Positions 32,380-45,100 of a stretch of 64,000 nt of DNA are shown one piece after another (within the stretch, counting starts at the first letter, position 1; every line of letters starts with the position of its first letter). Position numbers and translations under genes: made by a program. The notes below the pieces were generated by a model. That model was not told the origin of the DNA and ran no database searches. It saw only the letters and a program-made list of their open reading frames with translations. The stretch is from Onthophagus taurus (taxonomy: Eukaryota; Arthropoda; Insecta; Coleoptera; Scarabaeidae), in contig NC_091971.1 in the NCBI RefSeq assembly GCF_036711975.1, positions 21,893,501 through 21,957,500 on the forward strand. The letters run 5' to 3'.

Positions 32380-32640
32380 TTATTATATCTCTTAAGCAGC
32401 CTGATATTCTCGCAGTCTTATTTTCCTGATTTCTCAGTTCATTCATTAGCCGTCTATCGCCCGATTTCTCCATCCCCAGATAGTTAAACGCATTACTGAG
32501 TCTTATAAATCTGTACAGAATGCGTTGTAGGTCGTCTTCTTTCTCCATTCTCGTCGTTTACGCTTCCAATTATCTAGTCTAGTTCATTATAAGATTAAAC
32601 AAAGATCGGCTAAGACTGTCGCTGTGCCTTATTGATTTCT
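32380..32640 (-). mobile_element. LINE RT C-terminal fragment (RTE-like)
   Basis: Minus-strand reading gives FNYLGMEKSGDRRLMNELRN and KTARISGCLRDII, similar to the YLG....DG.L..EI..R..KA....GCL..TI segment of RTE-type polymerases. The fragment is too short to place more exactly. Confidence 0.45.
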
Positions 32641-32697
32641 ACCTGCAGCCATCTTGATTTCTTCACTTGATGATTAACTCTGTTTTTATCATATATA

Positions 32698-33671
32698 TAC
32701 TATCTCCTATATCGCTGACTAAGGCAGCAAAAGAGTGTAAACACTAGAGTGCAGATATATATATATCTGTCTCTGTCGTGCCCCTGTCTACTCAAGAGAC
32801 ATGCGTGAACACGTGGTGAGTACGCTTTTATCTTATTGGACGGTGAATTAAAAATTAATAGCAGCTGATGACCTTGATGTTTATAAATCACCAAATGAAT
32901 GTTTGACATAAACATAACCTAAAATCTAAATATTTAGTTATGTATATTATAGGTTTCATGTGTATAATAACATAATTATTAACATATTTTAGGACTAAGC
33001 AATTTAAAATGTAATTATTATTTGTTAAGAAAGTGAAGAAAATTTGTTAAAAGATATTTTTGGGGCCTAAAAATTGGTTGAGCAGGTAGAAGGAACGATC
33101 TCAGCGTAATAAAAAAGAACTGAAAGCCCTCCTTTTCTTGAAACATTTTTCTTAAAAATTTAATTAATAATTACATCGATATGATGAAAATTTTATGATA
33201 GAATATTATGTACATTAAATAGTAAGTACCCTAAGTACATATTTTATATCTTTAATTAATGTAACAACTTCATTAAAGGGCGTGAGCTCACAAATTATGT
33301 TGAAAATTAATAACTATATTTTGGTACACATTTTTAATAATTACTATGTATATATGTATTAATTTAATTTTAAAGAATATAATGTTTAATGAACAACCTA
33401 CATAAAGTTGATATTTAAAGTAATATTCAACGTCAATTTCACACAAAAGTACATATATTCTAATTTATTTGATGCATCTACGATAATTTATAATTAAAGT
33501 CAATTATCTACAATAATTGCATTTCAAAGCTGCATAAAATACGTGCGAAACACTTCAAACTCTTTAAAATTTACGATTCGCGCAAGCGCCTTCACGACAT
33601 GGGGGCACGACAAAGACAAAACGCTCGCCACTCATTGCTTAGATAGGGAGTCAGCGATATAGGAGATAGTA
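32698..33671. mobile_element. 974-bp TIR element, non-coding
   Basis: TACTATCTCCTATATCGCTG (followed by ACT) at 32698-32720 is repeated inverted at 33649-33671. Flanks are TA-rich (ATATATA / TATATAT), so a TA target is likely but cannot be bounded exactly. The interior has no protein; it contains a short (TA)n run near 32755-32766. Confidence 0.75.
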
Positions 33672-33689
33672 TATATATGGTTTTTATTC

Positions 33690-35600
33690 TTTTTTTTTGT
33701 TATGGCTATTATGTTCCCTTACTATTCTTATGTATTTCTCATTCACATTTCCTTCTCTCAGTAGGTTGGTTGTCTCAAAAAAAATCCTGCCTCTGTCAAA
33801 GGTTTGCTTCAAGCCTACAAAACAGATGAACATAGGCTTGCCATCATCAGAGAGAGAGAGAGAGAGAGAGAAAATAACTTTATTCAGCTATCGACAGTCT
33901 TTCCGCTTACATTAATTATAAAATAACAGTATATTTATGTTTGTGAATTTATGTTGAGTTCTTCGTATAATGTTTTAGGTCTTTCTTCGTTCGTTCGAGT
34001 CTTGCACATCTGATGTTGTGTGTCTTGCTTGGCATTTTTGGAGAATTTTTCTTTCAATATTGTATGCCTCACTGAGATTGGTTTTATTTCCGTTCTTGGA
34101 TATAGATGTTGTGGAGTGGATTGTTCGGATGTCTAATTTTTGTCAGAGTTCGTAAACATTTCCTTCTGCTTTCCTGATTACTTCCTTTGTTGACTCCGGG
34201 GAACATATAGTTGTGAGATGTCCATAATCGAGGAGTGGTCGGCATATACTTTTATAAATCTCTCTCGCCGATTTTACAGAAATACCCCTGCTTTGTAGGT
34301 CAATGATCTAAAATGTTTTGCTCGTCTTGTTATCTTTAGTTGTATTTTTTTGTAGTGTGCTTTGAATTTCAACTTGCTGTCCAGGGTTATGCCTAGATAT
34401 TTGACTAAGTTTGTAGGTTTTGTAATTGATGTGCCTGTCGTGATGTGCTGGGATTGATCGGTGATTCTGGAGTGTTGGATCAATAGTTGGAATTTGTCCG
34501 GATTGGGGGTGAATTTGAATGGTTCCATTTGTGGAACCCTCATAATATGTTGTTGTATAGCGTCTGGAGTGATTCTATTGCTATTTGAAGGTTTTTTCCA
34601 TGTAATATTAGTGTTGTGTCATCTGCATATTGAAGTATGTAGCTATCCGGATCAATATAGTTGCTGTCCAAATGGGTTGGAGAGTATATATCATAACAGT
34701 AGACATTGTACAGGGTAGGTGAGATGGAGATCCTTGAGGTACTCCTTGGAGAGGGGAGAAAGGGAAGGATGCAGCATTATTAATTTTGATGCTCAGTGTC
34801 CTACCGCGAAGATATTCATTTATAATTTTCAGGTAGGGTGTATTCCTAACTTATCCATCTTGTATAGAAGGCCCTGGTGCAAGACTGTGTCGAATGCTTT
34901 ATTTATGTCAAAAAATAAGATCACGGTTTTTCGGTGATGTAGTTACTTGTATGTTATTTGTGAGAATAATTAGTGGATGAATTGTTGATTGTTTCTGTTT
35001 GAAGCCGAATCGGTATATAGGGATTTTGTCTTTGATAAGGTGAAGAATTCTGGAGTTAAGGATACTTTCGTAGATTTTTCCAATTACAGACAGTAGGGTG
35101 ATAGGGCGGTAGCTTTGTGGAAGAGAATAGTTTGCTCCAGGTTTGGGGATTGTTATAATTGTAGCTTTTTTCCATGTTGATGGGAATATAAGATTTTGCA
35201 TGCAGAAATTGAAAATTTTACGGGTTAAGTTATGTACTTCTAGGGTTAGTTGTTTCACTAGTTTTTTGGTTATTAAATCCAATCCGTGGCATTAACTTTT
35301 GCCTTTTGATAGGTGTTCATCACATTCTTCTTAAGTTATTTCTAGTATTCCGTTATGCGCGTGGGTTGGTATAGTTAAAAATCTTGTGTACCATTCGTTA
35401 GTATATTCTTGGTGATGATTGTCGTAATCGTGGTTTGGTTTGGGAGTGAACGCACTTTGAAAGTGTTGGGAAAGTATATCGCATCGGAATGTCGCTGGTT
35501 TTCTTGTATTTTGTATCCGTTTCTATTTTGCCATAATCATGGTTTATGGACTTACGCCCTTTTCGAAACCACTGATGCAATGACAATTATTTCATTGTTG
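33690..35600 (-). mobile_element. Jockey-clade LINE RT, minus strand, decayed
   Basis: RT blocks read from right to left: NYSLPQSYRPITLLSVIGKI, ESILNSRILHLIKDKIPIYR and FGFKQKQSTIHPL (35282-34908). Next come AFDTVLHQGLLYK, PLQGVPQGSP and QYADDTTLIL in shifted frames (about 34905-34590). FKFTPNPDKFQLLI and LVKYLGITLDSKLKFKAHYK lie at 34543-34274. The catalytic YADD (near 34622-34640) is intact but the frame is not. Endonuclease and ORF1 are not seen. Confidence 0.8.
33849..33871. repeat. (AG)n microsatellite
   Basis: An uninterrupted run of AG dinucleotides of about 23 bases. Confidence 0.9.
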
Positions 35601-35609
35601 ATTGCAATA

Positions 35610-36159
35610 TTTTTCAATCATAATTGATTAAATTGTTAATCATAATTTTAATTATAACTTGATAAAAACTGCTATTGGATAAAAGTAACTCGTGACTGTG
35701 CTATTTTTATTTCGCATTATTATGCTTATCCAGTTATTCTATTTGTGTTAGTAAAAAAATAAACGTAGAAAATTATTCTTAAAATTAAAAAAAAAGTGTA
35801 CTTACCATGCATCCTATATCTTATTTTTCCATCAACTAATAATAACTGACAGTATATTTACAACAACACTAATCAATCAAAAACTATTAAACCAGTAAAG
35901 GTCATTCACCTTTCATGGCTTTTTGGCATTTATTAAAAATACTCCCACAATTTGATAAATAAATTTCAAACACTTTTACTCATAATAATAATGGAACATC
36001 CACATACATAAATATTCCACATATAATTTTTTTGCTTAACCAGTATTTACACACAATTTAATAACTCATAACAACAACATTCCATAAAATAAATAACATT
36101 AAAAAATTAATTTTTATTACTATTATATTTATTATATTTCTTTTGAATTTCCTGTTTTA
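35610..36159. other. 3' flank of FBXW5; no gene seen
   Basis: AT-rich sequence downstream of the FBXW5 stop codon on the minus strand. It should contain the FBXW5 3' UTR and polyadenylation signals; several TTTATT (AATAAA on minus) occur, for example at 36084-36089 and 36110-36115. Confidence 0.5.
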
Positions 36160-39100
36160 TTATCTATTGTTACGTGATCGTTTCATTTTTAAAAACTCCA
36201 CCCCTGTATTAAAATTTGATTCCTTTAACCCCAACTTTCTCACCGCCGATCTTGACCTCCAAACTTTAATTGTATTATCATCCGATGTAGTAATTAACAT
36301 TTCTGAATCTTTTGGATTAAAAGCTACGGAGTTAACGACATCGCTATGAGGAAATTTGGCTAAACACACCCCATAGTGTCGATCCCATAAATAACCATGT
36401 TTATCTTCAGCCCCACTCGCCACGTATTCTTTACAAACATCCAAAAATATGAAAAAGCATTCGTTGTTTGGGGTGTAAGCTTTATGAGCTCTCAACATTG
36501 TTCCAACTTGCTTTAAAGTAACTAAATCGATAACGTGGATATCAATTTCTTGAGCTATGGGTGGTGGATCTAATGGATTACTTATGTAATAACCTAGCGG
36601 CCATGGACGGCTGTTTACGTATAAATAACGATGATCAGGACTTAATCCCATTCCTATAATATGACCGTGTAAATCAATAACATGATCAACTTTATCGAAT
36701 TTGTCGGCTACAGCATCGTAATTTAACCAATTTGGTTCTGGAGGTGGCGAACTTGAACGTCTTTGAGCCATTCTTGTTTCATGAATAATAAGTCTTTCAC
36801 GTAAAGATGGTCCTGGATCAATTCTTGGAGGGAAAGTAAACGGTTTGATGCGTTTAAAACCAATTTGATGGGGAGTATAAGTTTTATAACCTGTTGTGAA
36901 AATTAAAAATTTATCTGTTTGAACTGGACCAAAACTATTTGTCGGCGATTCTTTTTCTACATTCGTTGTTGTTGCGGAATCGTCATCACTGTCGGAGTCA
37001 TCAGAAGAATTTTCATCGGAATTTGTCGTATCTGATGATGAAGAAACGCCTTTTTCAATTTCTACTTCTCGATATTCAGGTTTGTACTCTATCGTTGTTA
37101 GATAATCTAATGAATCACTTGGAGATTTCCATATTTGGGAGTTTCTCATTGGCACATTTCCTAGGTAATTAACATTTAATTCAAAAACTATTTCTTTGTC
37201 TATAAAAAAAAATAAAATTAACTCACCTTGAGCACTTGCGCTAGGTAAATTAATATCTCTATGACTAACAGGATTTCCGTGTTCTTCTAAATCGCCGCCG
37301 GCTTTTTGATCCACAACGTTAACGTTTTTTTGTTGGTTTGCCGTTTCATCTAAATTTTCCGAATTTGGTAAACAATTTGCAACCATAATCGCTCGAATCG
37401 AACTCGCATTTCTATTATAAAACTTATACTTTAAATGAGTTACAGGTACGTGTTCGGAATCGATTTCTTGTGATGCTCTGTTTATCCATAAAATCGATGT
37501 ACTCACTAAATGAGCCAACCATTGTAAATCACCCGATAATAAATATTGATCGCTGTACCAAGTTCCGAAAATATCGTACGGTTTATTTACAACTCTACAT
37601 CTTAATTCGAAACCATCTAAATATTTTAAATATAAGTTATAATTATAAAAAATTATTTATTGGTACCTTGTAAACTAAAGACTGCAATTTCACCTGATGT
37701 ACTGTAAGATGAGCCAAAATGAACACCAGAAACCAATAAAAGTGTATCGGATTCGTTAAATTGTGAGTATTGAGTGTATTTCCATGTAAATTCTTTCATA
37801 TCACGGTAATATTTTATAGTTGTTGGATATGTTGAATTCCAAACCTATATTTGAAGAAACAATTGGTTTTAATATTTACGAAGAAGAGAATAAGATAAAA
37901 ATCGATTGTATTCTAAGTACTATAATATTTATAATATAACGATATTTTATCAGTGGCGTAAGAAACCGGGAGGAAGATTGGCAAAATGCCAAGGGTAGCA
38001 GAAACGAATCTAAAGATGAAATGGCAACTTTATTACCCTATTTTCTTTTGATCGAATTTTTATGTTTAATATCAATTTTTAAGAGTCATTGTTAAACTTG
38101 TTTAAAAAGTACGGGACGATACACTATCGCGAAAAAGTCTATAAACAATGAGTGATAGAAAAAGTAATGCGTACGATACAATCTGATATAGAAGTTCTAG
38201 TTTTGATAAAACTAAAATAAATAGATTTCAGAAAAATTTTGACATTTAATCAAAAAAATTTGGCTCCAAAGTACTAGAACAATGGTTCCCAAACTTTTTA
38301 CTATGGCGCCCCCTTTCTAGCTTTATGTAATGCTCACGCCTCATAGTGGTTCAGACTGCTATTTTAGCTGTACAAAAGTGTTTTCTTATAAAGTGGTTTG
38401 TAACAATTGTAAACTACTTTTTAATGTCTCTATAAATTGACAATTGACAGGAATCTGCTCGTTTGTTCGGAGTTGTGTGGCAATCGTAGGTAGAAAAGGA
38501 TCTACTGCAGCCTATTAAATCATTACATTTATTAGCCCTGTTTATTTCATGCAGTGTTCTAGCAATTGCAAGTCTGTGTTTCTAAAATTGCATCTAAAGG
38601 TATGTAATAGTGTATTAAAAAACAAGTTTTGTAAGACACGCTTGAAATGCACGAATTCAAGTTGAAAAACGAGAGGCGAAGCCACGAGTTTTTTAATGAA
38701 CGAGTGCTTTAAGTCTTATGAAACGTGTTTTTTATGCTATTTTTTGTAATTCGCGTTTTTATACTTTTTTTTAACAAAAATAAAGTAAATTTTGGCAATG
38801 TAGGGAAATAGATATGTAGCAGTTGGTAACACCGGAACACTTAAAAATAGAAGCTCTGAATTGACAATTAATGTTTGATGTACACCTCCCAAAATAAGAG
38901 AAATTGCTCAGAGTCAATGTCCTCATCATTGTGGACCTTGTATTCGATGCTAAGAAGGTGTTTAAACATCCATAGACAAAAACTGTCACATTGACAACTA
39001 GAAAAATTAATGACCCAATGTCACCAACTTGAACTGGTTCCATAAAATGTTACTAAAATCTCACTACAGCATCGGATGCTGTAAGGAGTCTCATTACAGC

Positions 39101-42100
39101 ACCCGTTTGAGTACTGTTATAGCTTCCATTACCGTAGCGAATTACAAAATAGTATATTAAAAAACAAGTTTCGTAAGACACGTTTGAAATGCACGAATTC
39201 AAGTTGAAAAACGAGTGGCGAAGCCACGAGTTTTTTAATGAATGAGTACTTTAAGTCTTATGAAACGTGTTTTTTATGCTATTTTTTGTAATTCGCGTTT
39301 TTATCCTTTTTTTTCCTCAAAAATAAAATAAATTTTGACAATGTAGGGAAATAGGTATGTAGCAGTTGGTAACACCGTAACACTTGAAAATAGAAATTGA
39401 CAATTAGAAACTGTCAAAACACAAAATGTATTCACCTGACAAAAATGTTTCATGTATACCTCCCAAAATAAGAGAAATTGCTCAGAGTCAATATGTCCTC
39501 ATCATTGTGGACCTTGTATTCGATGCTAAGAACGTGTTTAAACATCCATAGACAAAAATTGTTACATTGACAACTAGAAAAATTAATGACCCAATGTCAC
39601 CAACTTGAACTGGTTCCATAAAATGTTACTAAAATCTCATTACAGCATCGGATGCTGTAAGGAGTCTCATTACAGCACCCGTTTGAGTACTGTTATAGCT
39701 TCCATTACCGTAGCGAATTACAAAAAGTATATTGCAGTACCTAAATGTAAACTTTTTTTAAATATTATTACAACAATGTCATTAAGAAACGAATGATGTA
39801 ATAATGTAAATTTTACCGATAATTGTCCGCCTTTAGTCAAGCTAATATAAAATTCTCCGTATTCCTCCAACTTTTTCTAAAAATGGTTGGTTATAGTAAT
39901 TATTCAAGAGTTTAAATAATAATATTTGCAACCATATCTCACCAACTTTATATTTTATTGCAGTTTCTGCAATGGACGACGCACTCACTCGAAGAGCTTT
40001 ATTCGATGCGTGGCGAAGTGAACTAACCGTTTTCAATAAAAACTATAGTGTCTACAGTTATACAATAAACAAATTAAGACTAGAAGACTGTGATTACATA
40101 ACCGGATGTGTGCTAAAAGTAACTGACAGATTTTGTGTGCATTTAAAAGACTGCTAGCAAAAATGTCATCATATACTAAAAAATGTTTTAACAATAATTA
40201 AATTGTTTTAAACGCGGCTTCAATAAAAAAACCAGACTCCTCTCGTGAAGTTTCATCGCCAAAGGTACACTTGGGTCCTTCAAACAAGCTTTTCGAGGAG
40301 GCAAGTGACAAAACAAAGAAAAGACACTTACTACCTGTAGCTGCACACTCAACTTTTGCAGAGCTGGTTTACGCAGCCCAGGTGAGTCCACGCTCAAAAG
40401 GAAAAAGCAAATTGAAATTTCCCCAATGAGAACGACAAGAATTAAAGAAGCATATAAAAGTCCTGACAAACCTATACCAATAAAATTAAACTACAAAACG
40501 CGAATAAACCCTTCTTATCACAAGCTTCTAGAACCAAAGAAAAGTTGTTATCCGGATGGTACAGCTGTCACTGAGATTACTGCCGAAGTAAAGCTTCAAG
40601 CTTCTTTGCTTGATCACACTATTCAACGTTTAGTTAGCAGTAACAGTGATATTTTAAAAACGTAGATACAGGCGCCCATTTGACCATGTTGTTCAAGTGG
40701 GGTTGTGAGCAAATGTATAGGACGCACATGGGAAATGAACAGCATGATGATGCATTCTTGTTCGTAATTTAATTAGTTCCGCTGCAATTAAAACATAATG
40801 AAGCAATAAAATGGGAAAGTCCACGTCCTTCGTCAACACACTATTGTCGACCAATAAAGTTATTGTTTCAGAAAGAAACTGCAAAATTAACTCGAACAGA
40901 TGTTAGTAAAGAAGAAACAGAAATAAAAGTTCTTTCTCCGACACATATTATAAATGAAGGCAAAGACATATTCGTGGATCACAAAATGGTAATGATAATG
41001 ATAGACGGAAAGGTCTGCAGTGTTATTGCACAAGAGTCATTTCAAAAGTGTTATATCTGTGGTGCAAGACCTAAAGAAATGAATAACTTGGCTAGACACG
41101 CATCAACACCTGTTGATGAAGGGTCATTCGTTTTTGGATTTTTGGGAATGTCTGCTGCACATTGCCTACAGACTTGAAGTTCAAACCTGGAAAGTGAGAA
41201 AAAAGGACCGGAAAAATGTGGACAAGCGAAAAAGATTCATTGAAGATCGCTTTCGCAAAGAAATAGGCCAACTTGTGGATATTCCCAAACCAGGTTACGG
41301 ACCAAGTAATTATGGTAACACTTCTCGAAGATTTTTTTCTAATCCATCGCTATCCAGTGCGATCATAGGAATGAATGAGGAACTAATTAAACGGTTTGCA
41401 GTTTTATTAAATATAATTGCGAGTGGATACGAAATAAATTTGGAAACATTTGAAGAATATGCTATGGACACTGCTAAGTTGTATGTTCAATTATATAATT
41501 GGTATTGCATGCCGGCAAGTGTTCATAAACTTTTAATGGAACGAACATTGTTAAATCTGCTCTTCTTCCTATTGGGCAGCTTTCGGAGGAAGCGCAGGAA
41601 GCGAGCAACAAGGATTGTCGAAGGATTCGGAGAGATGACGGTAGAAAAACGTCTAGCATCACCAACACCGAGGATCTGTTCAATATGTTATTAGTTTCGC
41701 TAATTACAAACTTCAGAAGTCTCGCTCCTAAGAAAATAGAGAATATTTTCGATGAACTAATTTCATTATTAAAAAAGTGATCTCAAGAGCAGGAATCTAT
41801 CACTGCAGAGGAGGAGTCGACAGATGAAGAATTCAGTCTCTCGTGCAGCAGTGATGAAGACTTTTAAAACATTTTTTATGAGTTTTTGAGTATAATTATT
41901 TCTAAAAAAGTTGCATTTTTTTTCAATATTAATTTTGTCTACCTAGACAATGAAGAAAAAATACTTACTAATATATTGTACTTCTTATTAACGAGGGTTT
42001 GCTCGATTTATGAGGGGTGGTGCTGAATTTCTTCCATAAGATGGGAAATCCTGGGTTGTATTTTTGAAAGTGCACAACGTAGGTCGCTAGCAACATCAAG

Positions 42101-45100
42101 TTTATTCCGTTGTTTGGTCTTAACGTCCAATAAAATAGAAAACCCTTTCTCGCATAAATAGTTAGTCGAGAAAGGTATGTAAAATTTGAAAGCTATTTCC
42201 GCGATTAATGGATAATTACGATTGCATTTTGTCCAAAAAGACGTAATTTTCATATTTTCAAAGTCATCTTCGCTGCAGAATTGTGTTTCAAGTCGATTGG
42301 TTGTTATTGCATGTGTTCAGAAAGATAGTTTATATCGATTCGCGCTACAGATTCATCCCATACTTGTGAATTACCCATGTTATGTTACGCACAGCGTAAT
42401 TATAATTTAAATATTGTCTTTGGTAGAAAACATCCGAGTGTGTGGGTGTGAACAACACCTGCTGTAAATCAACACACAAAACTACAAAGTCTTGATTTTG
42501 TTTTGCAGTCTCTGCATCCCTATACAAGGTTTCATAAGCTTTTTCGGACTTTCTGTAATGAAGATCAGCTTCTGCAGCAATTTTGTTTCGAGTTTCATCA
42601 TCTTCGGTAGCAATAAGTTTAATGTAATATTTGTCATACAACTTACAGGCGTCTGATCTTGGGGTACCGAATCTTAAGTCAAAGTATGACTTAAATATGT
42701 TTCTATATGTATTATACTTAATAGGTGAGTCTGGGTATTTCTCTATGTACAGGTGAAACATTTTTTGTGTAGAGAGAGATGGATCAAGACATTTTTTCTT
42801 ATTAGAAGATCTCGAATAATAACTCTCTTGAGCAGGAAAGCTGACAATGTGAGACTTAATTGTATCAATATGAAAATCAGGTATTTTATGAAGACGATTT
42901 AGATGAAGGCCTCTTGTGTGAGTGAATGATATTATCTAGGTACATATTCAAATCACACGCAATTTTAATCAAACAAATGTTTAGAAAAGTAACATGAATA
43001 GCGTTAAACGCACAAAGCACGTTGTTCCAACCAACCTGACTTAGTCCCGGTTTACCGCTCACTGGTCTTCCCCTTCGATTTATGTGGGGTTTTCCTGCAT
43101 CTTTTAACATCTTCCTTTTGATAACTATTGGTTCCTATTTTAATGTCTATTTTTCTTCTTTTACCCTTATTAATATCATTTAACTCGCTTGAACTTACGC
43201 GAATTGTTGATTGAAACGATGCCATGTCACTATCATAAGTTTGGCAGAGACAAAAACATTATTTCTGCTTAAAACTCTAAAGCAGCCTTCACACGATTAA
43301 TATATATTGTCAATATGGCCAATAAACATTGACAAACTCAATTGATAAACATTGACTACTTAGTTTTGCGCTGGCAGTCAAAGATGTCATACCGTCAAAA
43401 AGCTTGTGTAGCTATTATTTTAGTTTAATAATAAAACGCGGGAGGGAAGAAAAAGAGGATATGGGATAGGGCAGTGGTTCTTAACCTGTGGGTAATTACC
43501 CTATGGGCGGTAAAATGTCGAATTGGAACCGAGCCACACTGATTTCTACATTTTTTTGGTAAAGTGGCTTGTAAAATACAAGTTACTACTATTAATTTTG
43601 ATGCAACTAATGTGATAAAAAACAACAAAAGAAAAATTATTATATCAGAGTGAAACAAAAGATGACACACATCTTGTAATGTAATCAATCGCGTTGACTG
43701 GATTGTTTAACTGATTTTATAAAACCTTGCATAGTAGATGCAGTAAATTTTATTGTGGGCGCGCAATATGTTGCTAAAATTAATCAAATATCTCTCTCCA
43801 CCAGCACAATTCAAAATCACTTGGACGAGCCAACTGACGTGTATGCTTATTCACAATTACTTGCTTTCGTTCGCTACTTAAACGATGATCGTGTTAAAGA
43901 AGAATATTTGTTTTCTAAATCGCTACCCACCACTATGCGCCGCGAAGATGTTATTCTCACTCTAAAACAGTTTATTGACGAAAATGATATGGAGTGGTCA
44001 TAGTTAGTTGGCGTGTGTACTGCACTTCCATGATGGGTGTTCATTCTGGTTTTTAAATATTTGTCAAACAAATTATCCCACAATGCTTAAATTATCATTG
44101 CATGATATATCGATATGCCTTGGCTGTTAAGACGCTACCTTCAAATTTCCTGATGGTGTTTAATGAAATTAGTGAAAACTTGCAATCAAATAATTTTCAA
44201 AGTGTTATGTTTTAAAGTTGTTGCGAAATTTTTTCACTTGTATTCTACACTAAAGGATATTCGCTGTCAAGGGAAGAGATAGCTTTGTTTTTTGAAAATC
44301 GTAAAACAGAAAAGGAGAAGAATGTTGTATACAAAAATAAAGAAACAGCATTTATTCGACTCTATTTGTCGTATTTGACTGACATTTTAAGTGAAATTAA
44401 TACTTTACATCACTCATTACAAGGAAATATAAGCAATATTCTGATAGCGCAAGATAAGACTGCTAGTTTTTTTGCGAAAACTAGATCTTCACAAACATAG
44501 AGTTCAAGTTGGTGATGCATCGATGTTCATGCACTTCTCCGAAACATTAAGAAGAAATATGCTTTTCGTTGATTCCATAGTTCAGCACCTATCTCCTTTG
44601 ATACATTCGTTGAACCAATATTTCCCGGACAAAGAGAACCGTCAAGCTTTTTCCTGGATATTGAGACTATTTTCTACAGATGAAGAAATCTTCAAAGAGG
44701 AAGATGTTTCAGCTAAACTTCAGTTTCTCGAACTACGGAAAGACAATACATCACAAGTGGAATTCCAAAACTGTGATATAGCTACGTTTTGGACACAAAT
44801 GCAGAGCGAATATTTTATTTTAGCTGACAGGGTTTTAAGAATTCTAATTCCATTTGGAAATACATGTAGATGTGAGAGCGGCTTTTCAACTTTGGTTTCT
44901 ATCACAACAAAATCTAGGAATCGTGTAATAATTCGGGAATTATTTAATGATTTTTGGGAATAAACCATACGAATTATATATTCCTGGCGTGCAAACTTTT
45001 TCTTTTAGAAACAAAAAATCACGCCTCGCGTTTACGACCGACGTCCGGGATGGAGACCAGACGTCGTGACAATTTTGGGAAAAATGTCTAAGCAATTTTA

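Noticed and set aside
37200..37226. A 27-bp FBXW5 intron using the first AG after the donor
   Set aside because: It is too short for normal splicing; the next good acceptor gives a 66-bp intron and keeps the family-like sequence.
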